Assembly: GCA_003050645.1 (NCBI GenBank)
Contig: PEBX01000001.1
Location: 40,872-104,871 of the forward strand
DNA from: Candidatus Carbonibacillus altaicus
GTDB lineage: Bacteria; Bacillota; Bacilli; Thermicanales; DSM-22653
Direction of reading: 5' to 3'
DNA length: 64,000 bases
This document shows, piece by piece, positions 34,835 through 46,300 of this stretch; the first letter of the stretch is position 1, and the number at the start of each line of letters is the position of its first letter. Below the pieces are notes generated by a model. It had not been told where the DNA came from, made no database searches, and saw only the letters and a list, made by a program, of their open reading frames with translations. The position numbers and the translations under genes are program-made.

Positions 34835-36934
34835 ATGAGTGCGACATTAACGAAGAAACAACAAGGAAAAAACGTAAACGACAAACAAAAAGAAAAAAAC
34901 ATCACTGGCGATAAATATAATGAAACGCTTGCTCCGGTCCACGCGCACACGGAACCTGTGAAAGACACGCAGTATCGAGCGGACAACACGTATCAGGAAG
35001 CACTCCGTGAAGACATTCAAAACACGCTGCGTGCAAAGACAGAGACGTCCTCGGCGAAAAAAACGTCCCCTTTGAAGCTTCTCGTCACTTACTGGGAGAT
35101 GACCTTTGCCATAACGAGCGGTATCCTTATCGCCGCTGCCTGGATTTTGATGTCACTCGATCAAGACTTACTCTCCGTACCGCTCTTTATCGCCGCTTAT
35201 ATCATCGGCGGTTATGCCAAGGCACGCGAAGGACTTTATCTCCTGATCCATGAAAAGAAATTGGGCGTCGACGTCCTCATGATTCTCGCCGCACTCGCCG
35301 CCGCCTCGATCGGATACTGGACGGAAGGTGCGATTTTAATCTTTATTTTTGCTATGAGCGGGGCGCTGGAATCGTACACCATGGCCAAAAGCCGCAAAGA
35401 TTTATCGGCGCTTATGAGCATTCGCCCGGACGAGGCGACCTTGCTTAAAGACGGTGAAGAGATGACCGTTCCGACGTCAGAGCTCAATGTGGGTGACATC
35501 GTCCTCATCCGTCCGGGTGAGACGATCCCCATTGACGGTCGTATCATCGAAGGATCGTCTAGCATAAACCAAGCGACGATCACCGGGGAGTCTATCCCCG
35601 TCGACAAAACAATCGGCGATACGGTTTTTGCGGGAACGCAAAATGAACAGGGCGCTTTAAAAATCGAAGTCACCGAACGTGCGGGTGATACCCTTTTTGC
35701 CAAGATCGTCAAACTGGTGAACGAAGCCGAAAATACCATGCCCAAAAGCCAGCAGTTTATCGAACGCTTTGAAAGTATTTACACATACGTCGTACTGGCG
35801 ACGACCGTCCTTCTCATGACCGTTCCGATCCTCGTTTTCCACGTCCCTGCGAGCGCAGCGCTTTATCGGGCGATCGTCTTTATGGTTGTTGCCTCCCCCT
35901 GTGCCGTCGTCGCCTCTATCACCCCGGCGATCCTCGCAGCCATGTCCAACGGGGCACGCCGCGGTCTTCTCTTCAAAGGTGGCACGCATCTCGAGACCCT
36001 CGCCAAAACCCGCGTCATCGCTCTTGATAAAACAGGGACGATTACTTCCGGAAGACCGGTTGTGACCGACATCATCCCCCGGGAAGGATTAAGTGAAAAA
36101 GACTTTTTGACGATGGCCGCGTCTGCCGAACACCTCTCCGAGCACCCGATTGCCCGGGCCATCGTCGAGAAAGCACGGGAGATGCATCTTCAGTTAAAGT
36201 CGCTTTCGAACTTAGAAGCGACGGTCGGGCGAGGTATTACCGTTCAGGTTGACGGATCAATATGGCGGATCGGAAGCCGTAAGTTTATCGGCGTACCGGA
36301 GAGATCGACGTGGGAAAAAGTCGTCGATCGGCTGGAAAATGAAGGTAAAACCGTCGTCTTTATGCGCATCGACGATGAGATTCAGGGCGCTATCGCGCTT
36401 AAAGACACGGTTCGCGAAGAAGCAAAGGCAACGATTGCGGCCCTCCACACAATGGGCATCAAAGTCGCCATGTTAACCGGTGACCACGAGCGACCGGCTC
36501 AGGCCATCGCCAGAGAAGTCGGCGTAGATCTCGTCTATGCCGAACTTCTCCCGCAAGACAAAGCCGATATCATCAAATCGCTCAGGGAACAGTACGAATA
36601 CGTCGTGATGGTCGGCGACGGCGTAAACGACGCACCGGCGCTGGCCCTCGCCGCGGTCGGTGTGGCCATGGGCGCGCAGGGAAGCGACGTCGCCCTGGAG
36701 ACGGCCGATGTCGTCCTCATGAACGATCAACTGGATCGCCTTCCTTTCGCCATCCAGCTAGGCCGCCGCTCGCAGCGCATCATCAAACAAAATCTAAGCT
36801 TTGCCCTCGCCGTCATCGTGCTTTTAATCAGCGTCAACTTTGGCGCCTACCTACCCCTCCCGATAGGAGTCGTCGGGCACGAAGGTTCGACGATTCTGGT
36901 CATCTTGAATGCCTTAAGGTTGCTACGCAACTGA
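34835..36934 (+). CDS. P1B-4-type metal-transporting ATPase (PfeT/CoaT-like)
   Basis: Exports transition metal (Fe2+, Co2+ or Zn2+ in known relatives) across the membrane. 699 residues. There is no N-terminal metal-binding domain; instead a hydrophilic 75-residue head contains a few His (VHAHTE). The P1B-4 signatures are SPC in the ion helix (354-356, VVASPCAVVAS) and HEGST (682-686). Phospho-Asp398 is in DKTGT, TGDHE and GDGVNDAPALA complete the P and N domains. RBS AAAGGAG before ATG 34835. Confidence 0.93.
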   Translation: MSATLTKKQQGKNVNDKQKEKNITGDKYNETLAPVHAHTEPVKDTQYRADNTYQEALREDIQNTLRAKTETSSAKKTSPLKLLVTYWEMTFAITSGILIAAAWILMSLDQDLLSVPLFIAAYIIGGYAKAREGLYLLIHEKKLGVDVLMILAALAAASIGYWTEGAILIFIFAMSGALESYTMAKSRKDLSALMSIRPDEATLLKDGEEMTVPTSELNVGDIVLIRPGETIPIDGRIIEGSSSINQATITGESIPVDKTIGDTVFAGTQNEQGALKIEVTERAGDTLFAKIVKLVNEAENTMPKSQQFIERFESIYTYVVLATTVLLMTVPILVFHVPASAALYRAIVFMVVASPCAVVASITPAILAAMSNGARRGLLFKGGTHLETLAKTRVIALDKTGTITSGRPVVTDIIPREGLSEKDFLTMAASAEHLSEHPIARAIVEKAREMHLQLKSLSNLEATVGRGITVQVDGSIWRIGSRKFIGVPERSTWEKVVDRLENEGKTVVFMRIDDEIQGAIALKDTVREEAKATIAALHTMGIKVAMLTGDHERPAQAIAREVGVDLVYAELLPQDKADIIKSLREQYEYVVMVGDGVNDAPALALAAVGVAMGAQGSDVALETADVVLMNDQLDRLPFAIQLGRRSQRIIKQNLSFALAVIVLLISVNFGAYLPLPIGVVGHEGSTILVILNALRLLRN

Positions 36935-36941
36935 GAAGGCC

Positions 36942-36970
36942 TTGCAAATAAAACACTGATACGCTAAGAT
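36942..36970 (+). promoter_or_regulatory. Promoter of the preQ1-controlled operon
   Basis: TTGCAA (36942-36947), 17-bp spacer, TAAGAT (36965-36970), just upstream of the riboswitch. Confidence 0.6.
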
Positions 36971-37015
36971 CAAACTATCAACGATGTTTCCGTGTAGCGC
37001 AAAGATGCGCTGCAC

Positions 37016-37057
37016 GGCGCGGTTCGCAACCATCCCGCGTGACCAAAACTAGGGAGG
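37016..37057 (+). promoter_or_regulatory. PreQ1-I riboswitch
   Basis: CGCGGTTCGCAACCATCC closes on CCGCG (stem 37018-37022 / 37035-37039), followed by the A-rich tail TGACCAAAACTA that folds back into the loop. The pattern matches the preQ1-I aptamer (GGUUC...ACC...CC, then AAAACUA). The tail runs directly into GGGAGG, the ribosome site of the transporter gene, so ligand binding should block translation. Confidence 0.88.
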
Positions 37058-37064
37058 ATCGCAC

Positions 37065-37844
37065 ATGCATATGGAGGCAGAGGTAAATGCACGCACGCAC
37101 GAAAACCGTGCGCCGCGGTCGGGAGAAGAGAAGCCAAACGCAGACGGTCGACCGACCCGCTTTCCCTGGGTCGGTCTGCCGCCTTATCCTTTGGAAGAGG
37201 AAACCCCTCGGCTTATTCTCCTGGTCGCTTTTTTTGTGGCCACCATCCTTACCTCAAACATTACGGCGATCAAGATCGCCGATCTGGGGTTTACGTATGC
37301 CACCGTGGCCATTTTGTTTTATCCGATCAGTTTTATCATTGCCGACACGATTGCTGAAGTCTGGGGGAAACCCGTTGCCAGGCGCGTCATCTGGATCGGT
37401 CTTTTTACGAATGCTTTCGTGTCGGTACTTTTTACCCTTGCCGTGATCATGCCCCCGGCACCTTTTTTTAACGAACAAGATGCGTATGCCCTGATTCTCG
37501 GCGGGGTTCCGCGCATCGTACTCGCTTCGATGAGCGCCTACACCATATCCCAGCACCTCGACGTTAATATTTTTATCCACCTGCGTCAAAAAACCAAGGG
37601 GCGGCATCTCTGGCTTCGCAACAATGCGGCCATTTTAGCGAGCCAGCTCATCGATACGACGCTCTTTACCCTGATCGCCTTCTACGGCGTCTATCCATTT
37701 TATGCTCTGGGTGAAATTATTATCACTGAATACAGCATTAAAGCAGCGCTTGCGCTCTTTGGGACACCGCTTACGTACATGCTCGTCTACTGGGCAAGAG
37801 GAGGTATGAGGCGTGCAGTCAAAACCGAAACATCTCGGCCGTAG
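37065..37844 (+). CDS. yhhQ: Queuosine-precursor transporter (YhhQ/VUT family)
   Basis: 259 residues with about six membrane segments after a hydrophilic 40-residue head. Family features: [29 protein letters not shown] and [15 protein letters not shown], then [21 protein letters not shown] and [16 protein letters not shown]. Imports preQ0/preQ1-type queuosine precursors. Its riboswitch and the overlapping queF support this role. ATG 37065 is seven bases after GGGAGG. Confidence 0.92.
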   Translation: MHMEAEVNARTHENRAPRSGEEKPNADGRPTRFPWVGLPPYPLEEETPRLILLVAFFVATILTSNITAIKIADLGFTYATVAILFYPISFIIADTIAEVWGKPVARRVIWIGLFTNAFVSVLFTLAVIMPPAPFFNEQDAYALILGGVPRIVLASMSAYTISQHLDVNIFIHLRQKTKGRHLWLRNNAAILASQLIDTTLFTLIAFYGVYPFYALGEIIITEYSIKAALALFGTPLTYMLVYWARGGMRRAVKTETSRP

Positions 37845-38289
37845 TGATACGACATATCCGATGGATTATGACCCGAGCGTCCTCGACGTCGTTCCGTATG
37901 ACTTCCCCGATCGCGACATGTTTGTCAAGTTCAATGCACCGGAGTTTACGACGCTCTGCCCGATTACCGGCCAACCTGACTTTGCCAACATCGTCTTAAG
38001 CTATGTCCCCGACCGCCTGCTCGTCGAAAGTAAATCACTCAAGCTGTATTTATTCAGCTTCCGCAACCACGGGTCCTTTCACGAAGCAGTCGTCAATATG
38101 ATCTTAAATGATTTAAAAGCCGTGCTGGATCCGAAATACATTGAAGTGTGGGGGCGTTTTCTGCCGCGCGGCGGTCTTTCCATCGACCCGTATGTGAACT
38201 ACGGCAAACCGGGCACAGTCTGGGAGGACGTCGCCCGGCGCCGCCTATTTGAACACGACATGCATCCGGAGTGGGTCGATAACCGCTAA
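37813..38289 (+). CDS. queF: NADPH-dependent preQ0 reductase QueF
   Basis: Reduces the nitrile of 7-cyano-7-deazaguanine to preQ1. 158 residues, the short unimodular form: catalytic Cys in [30 protein letters not shown], and FHEAVVN. GTG 37813 with GAGGAGG upstream overlaps the end of the transporter gene by 32 bp, so the two are coupled and share the riboswitch. Confidence 0.95.
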   Translation: MQSKPKHLGRSDTTYPMDYDPSVLDVVPYDFPDRDMFVKFNAPEFTTLCPITGQPDFANIVLSYVPDRLLVESKSLKLYLFSFRNHGSFHEAVVNMILNDLKAVLDPKYIEVWGRFLPRGGLSIDPYVNYGKPGTVWEDVARRRLFEHDMHPEWVDNR

Positions 38290-38355
38290 TACAGGCAAGA
38301 AGAGTAGATTTTAATCGATGTATGTCGACTTTGCATGTCGACTTCGATGCGTGGA

Positions 38356-40119
38356 TTATGGCATGGATGACCAAATGAGCGTCCGGTTATAGGGGAATCC
38401 CCCCTCATCATAACCTTGAATATCAACCGTATAATTGATCAGCGCCTTTGAAGAATCTTCCTTCAACCCCTGCGGTACCGGCAATTCAAGCAATGTGCCG
38501 TCGGCTATGCCGGATAGATCGAACCGATCAATCTTTTTAACTGTGTGCTGCTCGAGTGTATACTTAAGCGCCGCCATATGCCATATTGGAGCTCCATGGA
38601 TCGATGACTTCGCCGCATCCGGAAGCGTTACAAACCACTTCCGGATGCCTTGTTTTGCCTGAAACTTATCATTGAGGGGTGAGGCGAATTGTGCTAACAG
38701 CAAGTAAGGGGAGGCATAGCTTTGTTCGATTTCTAACGTCCACATGCCCGGCTTAGGATGCGACACCGCCGCCTGTGTTACACTTGCCCCCTGGAACCAT
38801 TCCTGGTCGATCTCGCAGGACACTTGCACGTACTGAACTTTTCCTTGCGGATCGCGCAATGTAAAACTTTTAACACCGCCCTGATTAAGCCAGGACAGAC
38901 TTAACGACTGAACAGAAGGTTCAACGGCAAAGGTTTCTATGACCTTTTTCTGGGCGTCACCGCCCCGCACATAGACAGAGCCGTTAAGCACTGCCTGCGG
39001 ACGAAGGGTCTGTGCGCTAAGGCGAGTGGATATAACTTGAGTACCGGAAGTACTGAAAGAACTGCTAAGACGATTTATAGTTTCAGACGAAAGGTATGAA
39101 ACCGGTGAAGAGGAAAGTGATGAAAGTTGAGAAGGTAATGATGGTGATGCAAGTGACGACGATGATGCAAGCGATGTAAGTGTTGACGATGTAAGTGATG
39201 ACGGTGGTGCTACGGATGCAACCGTTACGGTTTGGGCGCTGGCCGTTAAAAGCGGTATGTGCTGACGAATAATATTAAACGTCGACGAACCCTTGCGAAT
39301 CGTATCGTGGTTCCAACCCCCTACAGCAATCATAGGAGCATTCGGGTGATACGCACGGTTCACGGTCACGACTCCGTCGTTCGTTCCGAATTGCGATAAA
39401 TAAAGCCCACCCCAGTAATAAGACGATCCGAAACTTCCCCACTTCGTCCCGGCGAGCGTGACGATCGGCGTTTTTCCTGCATTCGGATGGGTATCGGTCA
39501 GCTGACGAAAATACTGCATATAGCCGGTTTGAAGGACATACGTCCCGTCGCTTTTGGCACCCAGAATATCCGCCAGCCAACCTGCCCAGCTGCTGTATGC
39601 AAGATCGGCGAGCTCGGCTCCGTCATGCGGCGAGCCTAGCGTGATCACTTTTTTCACGTAGGGGTAGGCGCCATAGTGGATAAGCGCCGCATCCGTGTCA
39701 ATGCCCCCTTTGCTGTGTGCCACGATCACGAAAGGCTTTCTAAACGTCGCATACATCTCACGTATTGTGTTGGCAAGAAGACGACCATTATCCCACATAC
39801 TACGCGCCGTACCACCGGCATCGTAGAGCTGAACAAAAGCGGTTTGATATCCGTTTTGATAGGCCAGCTCATACATATCGTTGTTATCCCACCACGTCTG
39901 AGCCGTGCTGTTTAAACCTTGTACAAATAAAATGACCGGCGCATTTGGATATAAGTTATCCGGCGTTGCCCCTACATACCACGAACCGGGCTCATAAGTG
40001 GCTGGAGGTTTAAAAAATTTTCCGGCATCTACAGGTGATATCCAGCTAGCCGTAAAGACAAGTAACGCTGCGATAACAAATAATGAACGCAGAATTCGCT
40101 GCAAAGAACGCGTTGTCAT
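38356..40119 (-). CDS. Secreted lipase/esterase with Ser/Thr-rich linker
   Basis: 587 residues. Signal peptide 1-32 (LFVIAALLVFTASWISPVDA), alpha/beta-hydrolase domain about 50-285 with oxyanion-side VQGLNST, nucleophile Ser136 in VAHSKGGID, acid and His candidates (GTNDGVV, GGWNHDTI). A Ser/Thr/Leu-rich linker (about 300-370) leads to a C-terminal beta-rich region of about 200 residues that has no named family. Likely exported triglyceride or ester hydrolase; substrate unknown. Gene converges on queF. Confidence 0.82.
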   Translation of the reverse strand: MTTRSLQRILRSLFVIAALLVFTASWISPVDAGKFFKPPATYEPGSWYVGATPDNLYPNAPVILFVQGLNSTAQTWWDNNDMYELAYQNGYQTAFVQLYDAGGTARSMWDNGRLLANTIREMYATFRKPFVIVAHSKGGIDTDAALIHYGAYPYVKKVITLGSPHDGAELADLAYSSWAGWLADILGAKSDGTYVLQTGYMQYFRQLTDTHPNAGKTPIVTLAGTKWGSFGSSYYWGGLYLSQFGTNDGVVTVNRAYHPNAPMIAVGGWNHDTIRKGSSTFNIIRQHIPLLTASAQTVTVASVAPPSSLTSSTLTSLASSSSLASPSLPSQLSSLSSSPVSYLSSETINRLSSSFSTSGTQVISTRLSAQTLRPQAVLNGSVYVRGGDAQKKVIETFAVEPSVQSLSLSWLNQGGVKSFTLRDPQGKVQYVQVSCEIDQEWFQGASVTQAAVSHPKPGMWTLEIEQSYASPYLLLAQFASPLNDKFQAKQGIRKWFVTLPDAAKSSIHGAPIWHMAALKYTLEQHTVKKIDRFDLSGIADGTLLELPVPQGLKEDSSKALINYTVDIQGYDEGGFPYNRTLIWSSMP

Positions 40120-40281
40120 TGTACGACACGCCTCCTCTTCATGATAAAGTCAATAGCCAACACGATGAAATTTAAAAGCCTTGTATAAAACATATATTTG
40201 ATTACCGCCTGGATTTTTCCTGCTACAGCCTATATATTTACAAAATCTTAACAAAGTTGTACGCCTGAAGCAGTTGTTTCA

Positions 40282-40311
40282 TAAAAAAAAACTGCCATAA
40301 GGGCAGTTTAT
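40282..40311 (-). terminator. Terminator after the subtilase gene
   Basis: AACTGCC-CTTAT-GGCAGTT hairpin with a run of eight T on the minus strand. Confidence 0.85.
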
Positions 40312-40336
40312 GCATCTTCCGAGCTAGAGTTGTTGC

Positions 40337-43300
40337 TTACTCAGAACGCTTCCCAAAGTTTTGTAATATATAGGAGATATCGAGAAGATCAATCTCACCA
40401 TCCCTTTTGATGTCGGCAAGCGCTTCTTGCTTGGTCGACCAGGGTGCCCGTTTGCCAAAATGTTTGGCTACATGCTGCAGGTCTTTTAAGTCGATCATCC
40501 CATCACCATTGACATCGCCGGCAAGTAATATAGGAAGGTCGAGTTCCTGGGGCCCATGTGCAGTTATACTTGTGCGATACAGTAAATGCCCAGGAACATG
40601 AATCATAAGCGTATAGGGGCCGCCGTCAGGTAGAGCGATATGCATTTGCCCATCCGCAGTCACGTTTCCAGTGGCTATACGTTTACCTTCTGCATCATAG
40701 GCTTCGATCAGAACTTTGACCGCTCCATCTGCGCCTTCGTACCATATCGCATTATACTGTACAGATGAGTCAAAGGCTTCTGCTTGAATGAATCCTGTTA
40801 TATCAAACAGCGTTCCTGGATCTCTGTCCTCTGGTGGGGTGCCGCCATCGTCATCCCCAGGAGGCATGCTGCCGTCATCGTCCCCGGGAGGTGTACTGCC
40901 ATCATCATCCCCAGGAGGCATGCTGCCGTCATCGTTCCCGGGAGGCGTACCGGCATCATCCGATTCTTCAACCGGAATAGACAGATCTTCAGGTTCTGCC
41001 AGCAGTAACTCCTCGCCTTGACTATCTAAAAGCCTGAGTCCGGTTAACTCAATAGTCATGTCTCCTGCCGCAAGCGCGATCATCTCCAACGAACCGAGCG
41101 CGTGCGTTCCAGAAATACCGCTTATGTCGCCCAGGAAACTAAATATCACATCGGTCTGGAATCGCCCATCTGTACGTTCATGGGTAACGACATGAACGAT
41201 CGGTGAAATCTCATCACCGTGTTCTTGTTGCCACCCATACAGCGCGTCACTGAGCGTAAAGCCTTTAACCTCTATCTCTGCTGGAGAGACCAAACTTAAC
41301 TGGTAAGCATACATATCAGTAAGATGGTCTGCGCGCACTTCAAGTGTAAACGGTTGACCGACTATAACCTGAGTTGCATCAGTAACTACGGAAACCACTG
41401 TCTGCGAACCAGGAGGCGTGCTGCCGTCATCATCCCCAGGAGGCATGCTGCCGTCATCATCGCCGGTTTGAACAATGTTGAGCTTACCAGGCGCATACAC
41501 ATCCAGCTGGTTACCGAAACCGTCTTGAGCTTGAACAAGGATATGCACTCCATTTACGAGTAGACCAGCAGGTACCGTCCATTCGCCTACATAGATACCT
41601 GGTTCAACTTCCGGCATATAGACAGCATTTACCACGGGCCGAATGTCTTGGGTTTGCAGGGGAAGTTCTAGCCGAAAATGAACATTGAGCTCAGTATCAC
41701 CGGTTGCACGGACGATTAAATTTTCACCGGCGTGGAGCGTGACGTCTTCTAGCGGCTCCGTAACGGTAAGATTAGGTGCTTCTTGATTCATATAAACCGT
41801 ACGCTCTACGGTTGCCGTGTTACCCGCTTTATCTTTAGCCACAATCGTAAGCGTATTGGCACCCGGATTCAAGAAGACTCTGTGATCAAACGATCCATCC
41901 TCCAAAACCTCTATCTTTTCATCATTGATCGTAAGCACATCGAAGTACGGATCTTCGACCGTTCCGATCACATGGAGCGTCTCCAGGTTCGTCTTAAATC
42001 CATCGAGTGGCCGATTAACGGACAGATGCGGCGGTGTCTGTTTCAACGTCACATGAACGGGTTGCGACCGATCCGTTAATTTCCCATCAAATTCGGCCTC
42101 AGCGCTAATGATATTTTCACCGTCGTGTAAGGTGATTGGCAGTGAGAATATGCCATTTTCTACCGTTGTTTGTCCGACGCGTTCGTCACCATTGTAAACA
42201 CTAACGACGGCTCCGTCCACAACGAGCGTACCTTCGACGGTAATCGTTTCAACATTGGTGAACGAACCATCTACAGGCTGGGTGATCACCGGTGCACCAA
42301 CCGGATAGCGAACGAGCGCTCGGATTAAATAGTTCCCGTCATCAGCTGCAGCCTGAGACCATCCCCCGTCGATATACTGCCAGTTGCGCCCGGAACTTGG
42401 TCCCGTCTCATCCGTCGCCAGACCCGGTACATTCGGATAGCTGCCTGCTTGAATGACCGTTAAATAGAAATCGCCTTCCAACATCACCGGTTCAGAGAAA
42501 CGCACCTCTGTCCATGTCCCATCACGATTGGCTGTAGCATCAATCGGTCCATAGATGAGCTTGCCGGGGGCACCATTTTTACCGCTGTGATCAAAAATGG
42601 CGACTTTAAACGCTGTTCCGCCCGGTGAAGGCCAGCTTGTATCCCAGAAACGGAACAGTCCACCCACCACCTGAACTTGATCATACGCCGGCGTCATCCG
42701 GACAGCCCAGCCGTTCCCCGGATCATAATACGCCCAGGCATTATCGACGGCACCGCTATCATAAGCAATCACACCGTCAAAACCGATAAAAGGCTTCATG
42801 GCAATCGACATATCTGTCGTTTCCCCACCATTGACCCGAACATTCGTATGGGTCAGATAATACTCTGGATGGGAAACGGATAACGTATAGTCTCCTTCGT
42901 AAACAGTCAGTGTAAACTCACCTTGATCATCGGTTTGAACCGGAGCGACGTGCGCATCTTCCATCACTAACACCATTGCGCCTGCGATCGGTTCATGGGT
43001 CCGTTCATCGATGACCGTACCGTGAATCGTCCCTTGCGGAATCGGTGTGAGGCTAAAGTAAAGGCGTGAAGTTTTACCGTCTTCGATTGTAACCGTTTGG
43101 TCACTGGGGTAGAATCCGTAAGCTTCTGCTCTTAAGGTGTACTCACCCGCACCGAGTCGCATACTGTACTTGCCAGTCGCTGGATCGGTTTTTGTCGATT
43201 TTCCGACTTCTAACGCCGTCACCGTTGCCGCTACCGGAAGTGAAGCAGGTGCAACCGGTGGGAGGGTATGAAGCGAATGCTCAGAGACGGATTGGTCGCC

Positions 43301-46300
43301 TGTTTGATGAAGTGGCAGTTGAATCACCGGAGGCGCATCATTCACAGTTCCTTCTTTATCCGATTTGGCAGCTTTACTATCTTGCGCTGACTGACGCGGT
43401 CCCAGATCGGTGTTCATATGCGTCGCATATACACCGACTTGATCTAAGAGCCAGCCCTGATAATTTACAGAAGAATCGCTGTAAAATCTAAACCGTACCT
43501 GAACAGTCTGCCCGATGTACGGATCGAGATCAATCGTAACGGGGGACCACTGTTTACCATTGGTGACATGCGAGTACATGGCCACCTCTTGCCACGTAGA
43601 ACCACCATTTGTGGTAATTTCGACATATGCTTTGTCCCAGCTCGTCTCAGTCTCATACCAGTGATAAAAGCTCAGCGCTGCGTGCTCCTCATCGGTTAGA
43701 TCAATCACAGGAGAAACGAGAGAAGCATTCATGCTGTTCAAGTAATTACCGGAAAGCCCTGTCGCCCATACATTAGGTGGCATGAGTGCCCGGCCCGGAC
43801 CTTTTTTCGGAACACCGCGCCCCCAGATATCATTTTGACCGCCATGCGTCCAGCCGTTATCATCCGTGCCGTTAAAGTCATCGTAGAAAATGATATTGGG
43901 AACCTCCACGTTGATAGAGACCGGCTCGGACATCTCACCCAGAATCCCGTCATACATACGGGCCCTCACAGACACGTCATATGAGCCTGAAGACCGGAAG
44001 AAAACATATGTTTCAGAACCGTCTCCCATACCTGCTTGTTTCCAATCCTCTTCCCCTTCTTTTTTCACATAGACGACATAGTCTTTTACACGAATATCAT
44101 CGACTGGTTGCCAGACGACACGCATGTGGCCGAGCTGGTTCACCGTCGCTTGAACACCGTCGGGTGCAGCAGGTGGGGTGTCAGCCGGACCGACGATCGA
44201 TACGTCATCGATAAACCAGCCATCGTACTGGAACGACGTATCACTGGTGAGGTTCCAGAGAACGTAAACGACTTCACCACTGTAGGGCGTAAGATCGATT
44301 GCAACCTGCTGCCATTTTCTTTCTCGCCCGGTAAATTCAGCCACCTTGACAAAATCATAATCCGTTGATTCTGCAGCTACGTAAACACGACCAAAATCCC
44401 AACGATTTTCCAGGTCAAACCAATGCCAGAAGGTGAGAAGCGCCATACTCGGATGTTCTGTAAGATCGATGGGCGGCATCATCACCCAGCTGTTTGTATT
44501 CGACTGATACGTACCGGTCAAGTTTGAGGCTAAAGCATACTGACCGCTGTACCCACTGCTCGGTCCCGTTTCCGGTATGCCCCGTGCCCAAGTGTTATTC
44601 ACGCCGCCAGTCTGAAAGCCATCCCAGTTTTCTTCAAAGTTTTGATAATAACCTATATTCACGCCTTTCGATACATGGATTCGATAGACTTCGGTCTCCA
44701 CAACGTTATTGCCGTAGTCGTTGGCCCGAATATAATACTCTACAGTCGAACCCGTGGTCAGCGATCCTGGGATGGTCGCTTCATACACACCATCGCGATA
44801 ATCCCCGGATATCCGTTTCATCGGTATATAGGTCCAATAAGTGTCTCCGCCCTTTCGTGCGAACAGTTCAGCGGTAGTTACGGAGACATTATCCTGCAAG
44901 CGTGTTTTGATCGAGACATCATAACCGTAAAATACTTCCTGAACAGGTTCATGCGTAATAACCGGAGGTTCGAAGTCATCGCCGCCGGTCGTCACCCGTC
45001 CTTCCACTGTACCAACACCTGTCAATACGGATGACACGGCATCATAAACGTTCAACAAACCATGACCGTAAGCATTATTCGGCACATCTGTATACTGAGC
45101 GTCTGTAAGTGGGGTGGCCGTTGATATCAAAATCTCAGCAATATCGTCAACGGTTAGTGATGTATTAGCCTGCATTAATAGCGCTGCTGCAGCAGCAACG
45201 TGGGGCGTGGCCATGGATGTACCGTTGTAATTTGCATAACCACCGCCCGGTATACTGGAACGGATATTCACACCCGGTGCCGCAATATTCGGTTTTATTT
45301 CTCCATAGGGCGATGGTCCGCGGCTGGAAAAGCTGGCGACTTCATTGTTAATATTGACGGCACCGACAGCAAACGATTCAGGATAGTTCCCCGGACTAGA
45401 AGCAGTTCCCGCGTCAGGTCCAAGATTCCCATTGGCAAAAGCAGGAAAAATACCTGTTGCACGCCACGCCTGTACCATGGGCCGGTACCATTCGTCCATA
45501 CCAGGACTTGTACTTCCCCAAGAGTTATTCACACTGTCCGGCGCGGCTTCCGGATGTAAGTTGCCCTGTGCATCCCGGGGCGCAAGGATCCATTCCCCAC
45601 CGCGCAGCAGAATCTGGTCGGTCGTCGATGGGTTGAAAACACGGACGGCAATCCACTGTGCACCGGGAGCCACACCTATTACCTGACCATCCTCAGTTGA
45701 TCCGACCATCGTACCCATCGTATGCGTTCCGTGACCATCGCTGTCGACCGGACGAGTGGCACCACTGTGAGCATCATACCAGCTGAGCGCAGGATCTCCA
45801 GTGAGCCCACGCCACTTGCGCGAGAGCGCCGGATGGTTCATATCCACGCCGGTATCGAGGTTCGCTACCACCATGCCGCTTCCATCGATGCCGAGCGCCC
45901 AGGCAGCCGGTGCACCCACGCGTTCGATGTTCCATTCAATCTGATCATCAGCAGCTGGCGCATCGCCGGAAGAGGGTACAGATAGCTGTTTCGCCTGTGC
46001 TTCCTCCGCCGTAACCAGCTCACCGTCGATTAAGAAACGTTCATAGTTGGGGAGAATTTTCGCCACTTCTTCTCTTGCCGCAATCTTTTCCATGATCTCT
46101 TTTGTAGAAGTAACGGCCAGCGCGTTGACGATAAAGAAAGACTCATAATCTTTGACTTCACCGGTCTGCTTCATTTTCTCTAAATAGGCCGTGAGACCAG
46201 ATTGCGTACTGAGGGCCGTTTCTCTTAAACTCGATACGACCGCCTGACGCACAGATAGCTTTTGCTGTGCCTTTGTTTCATGTCTGGCAAGTGATTTTAT

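Noticed and set aside
43890..44368. Plus-strand ORFs inside the subtilase gene
   Set aside because: Antisense shadows; the minus frame is open over 2000 codons with clear domains.
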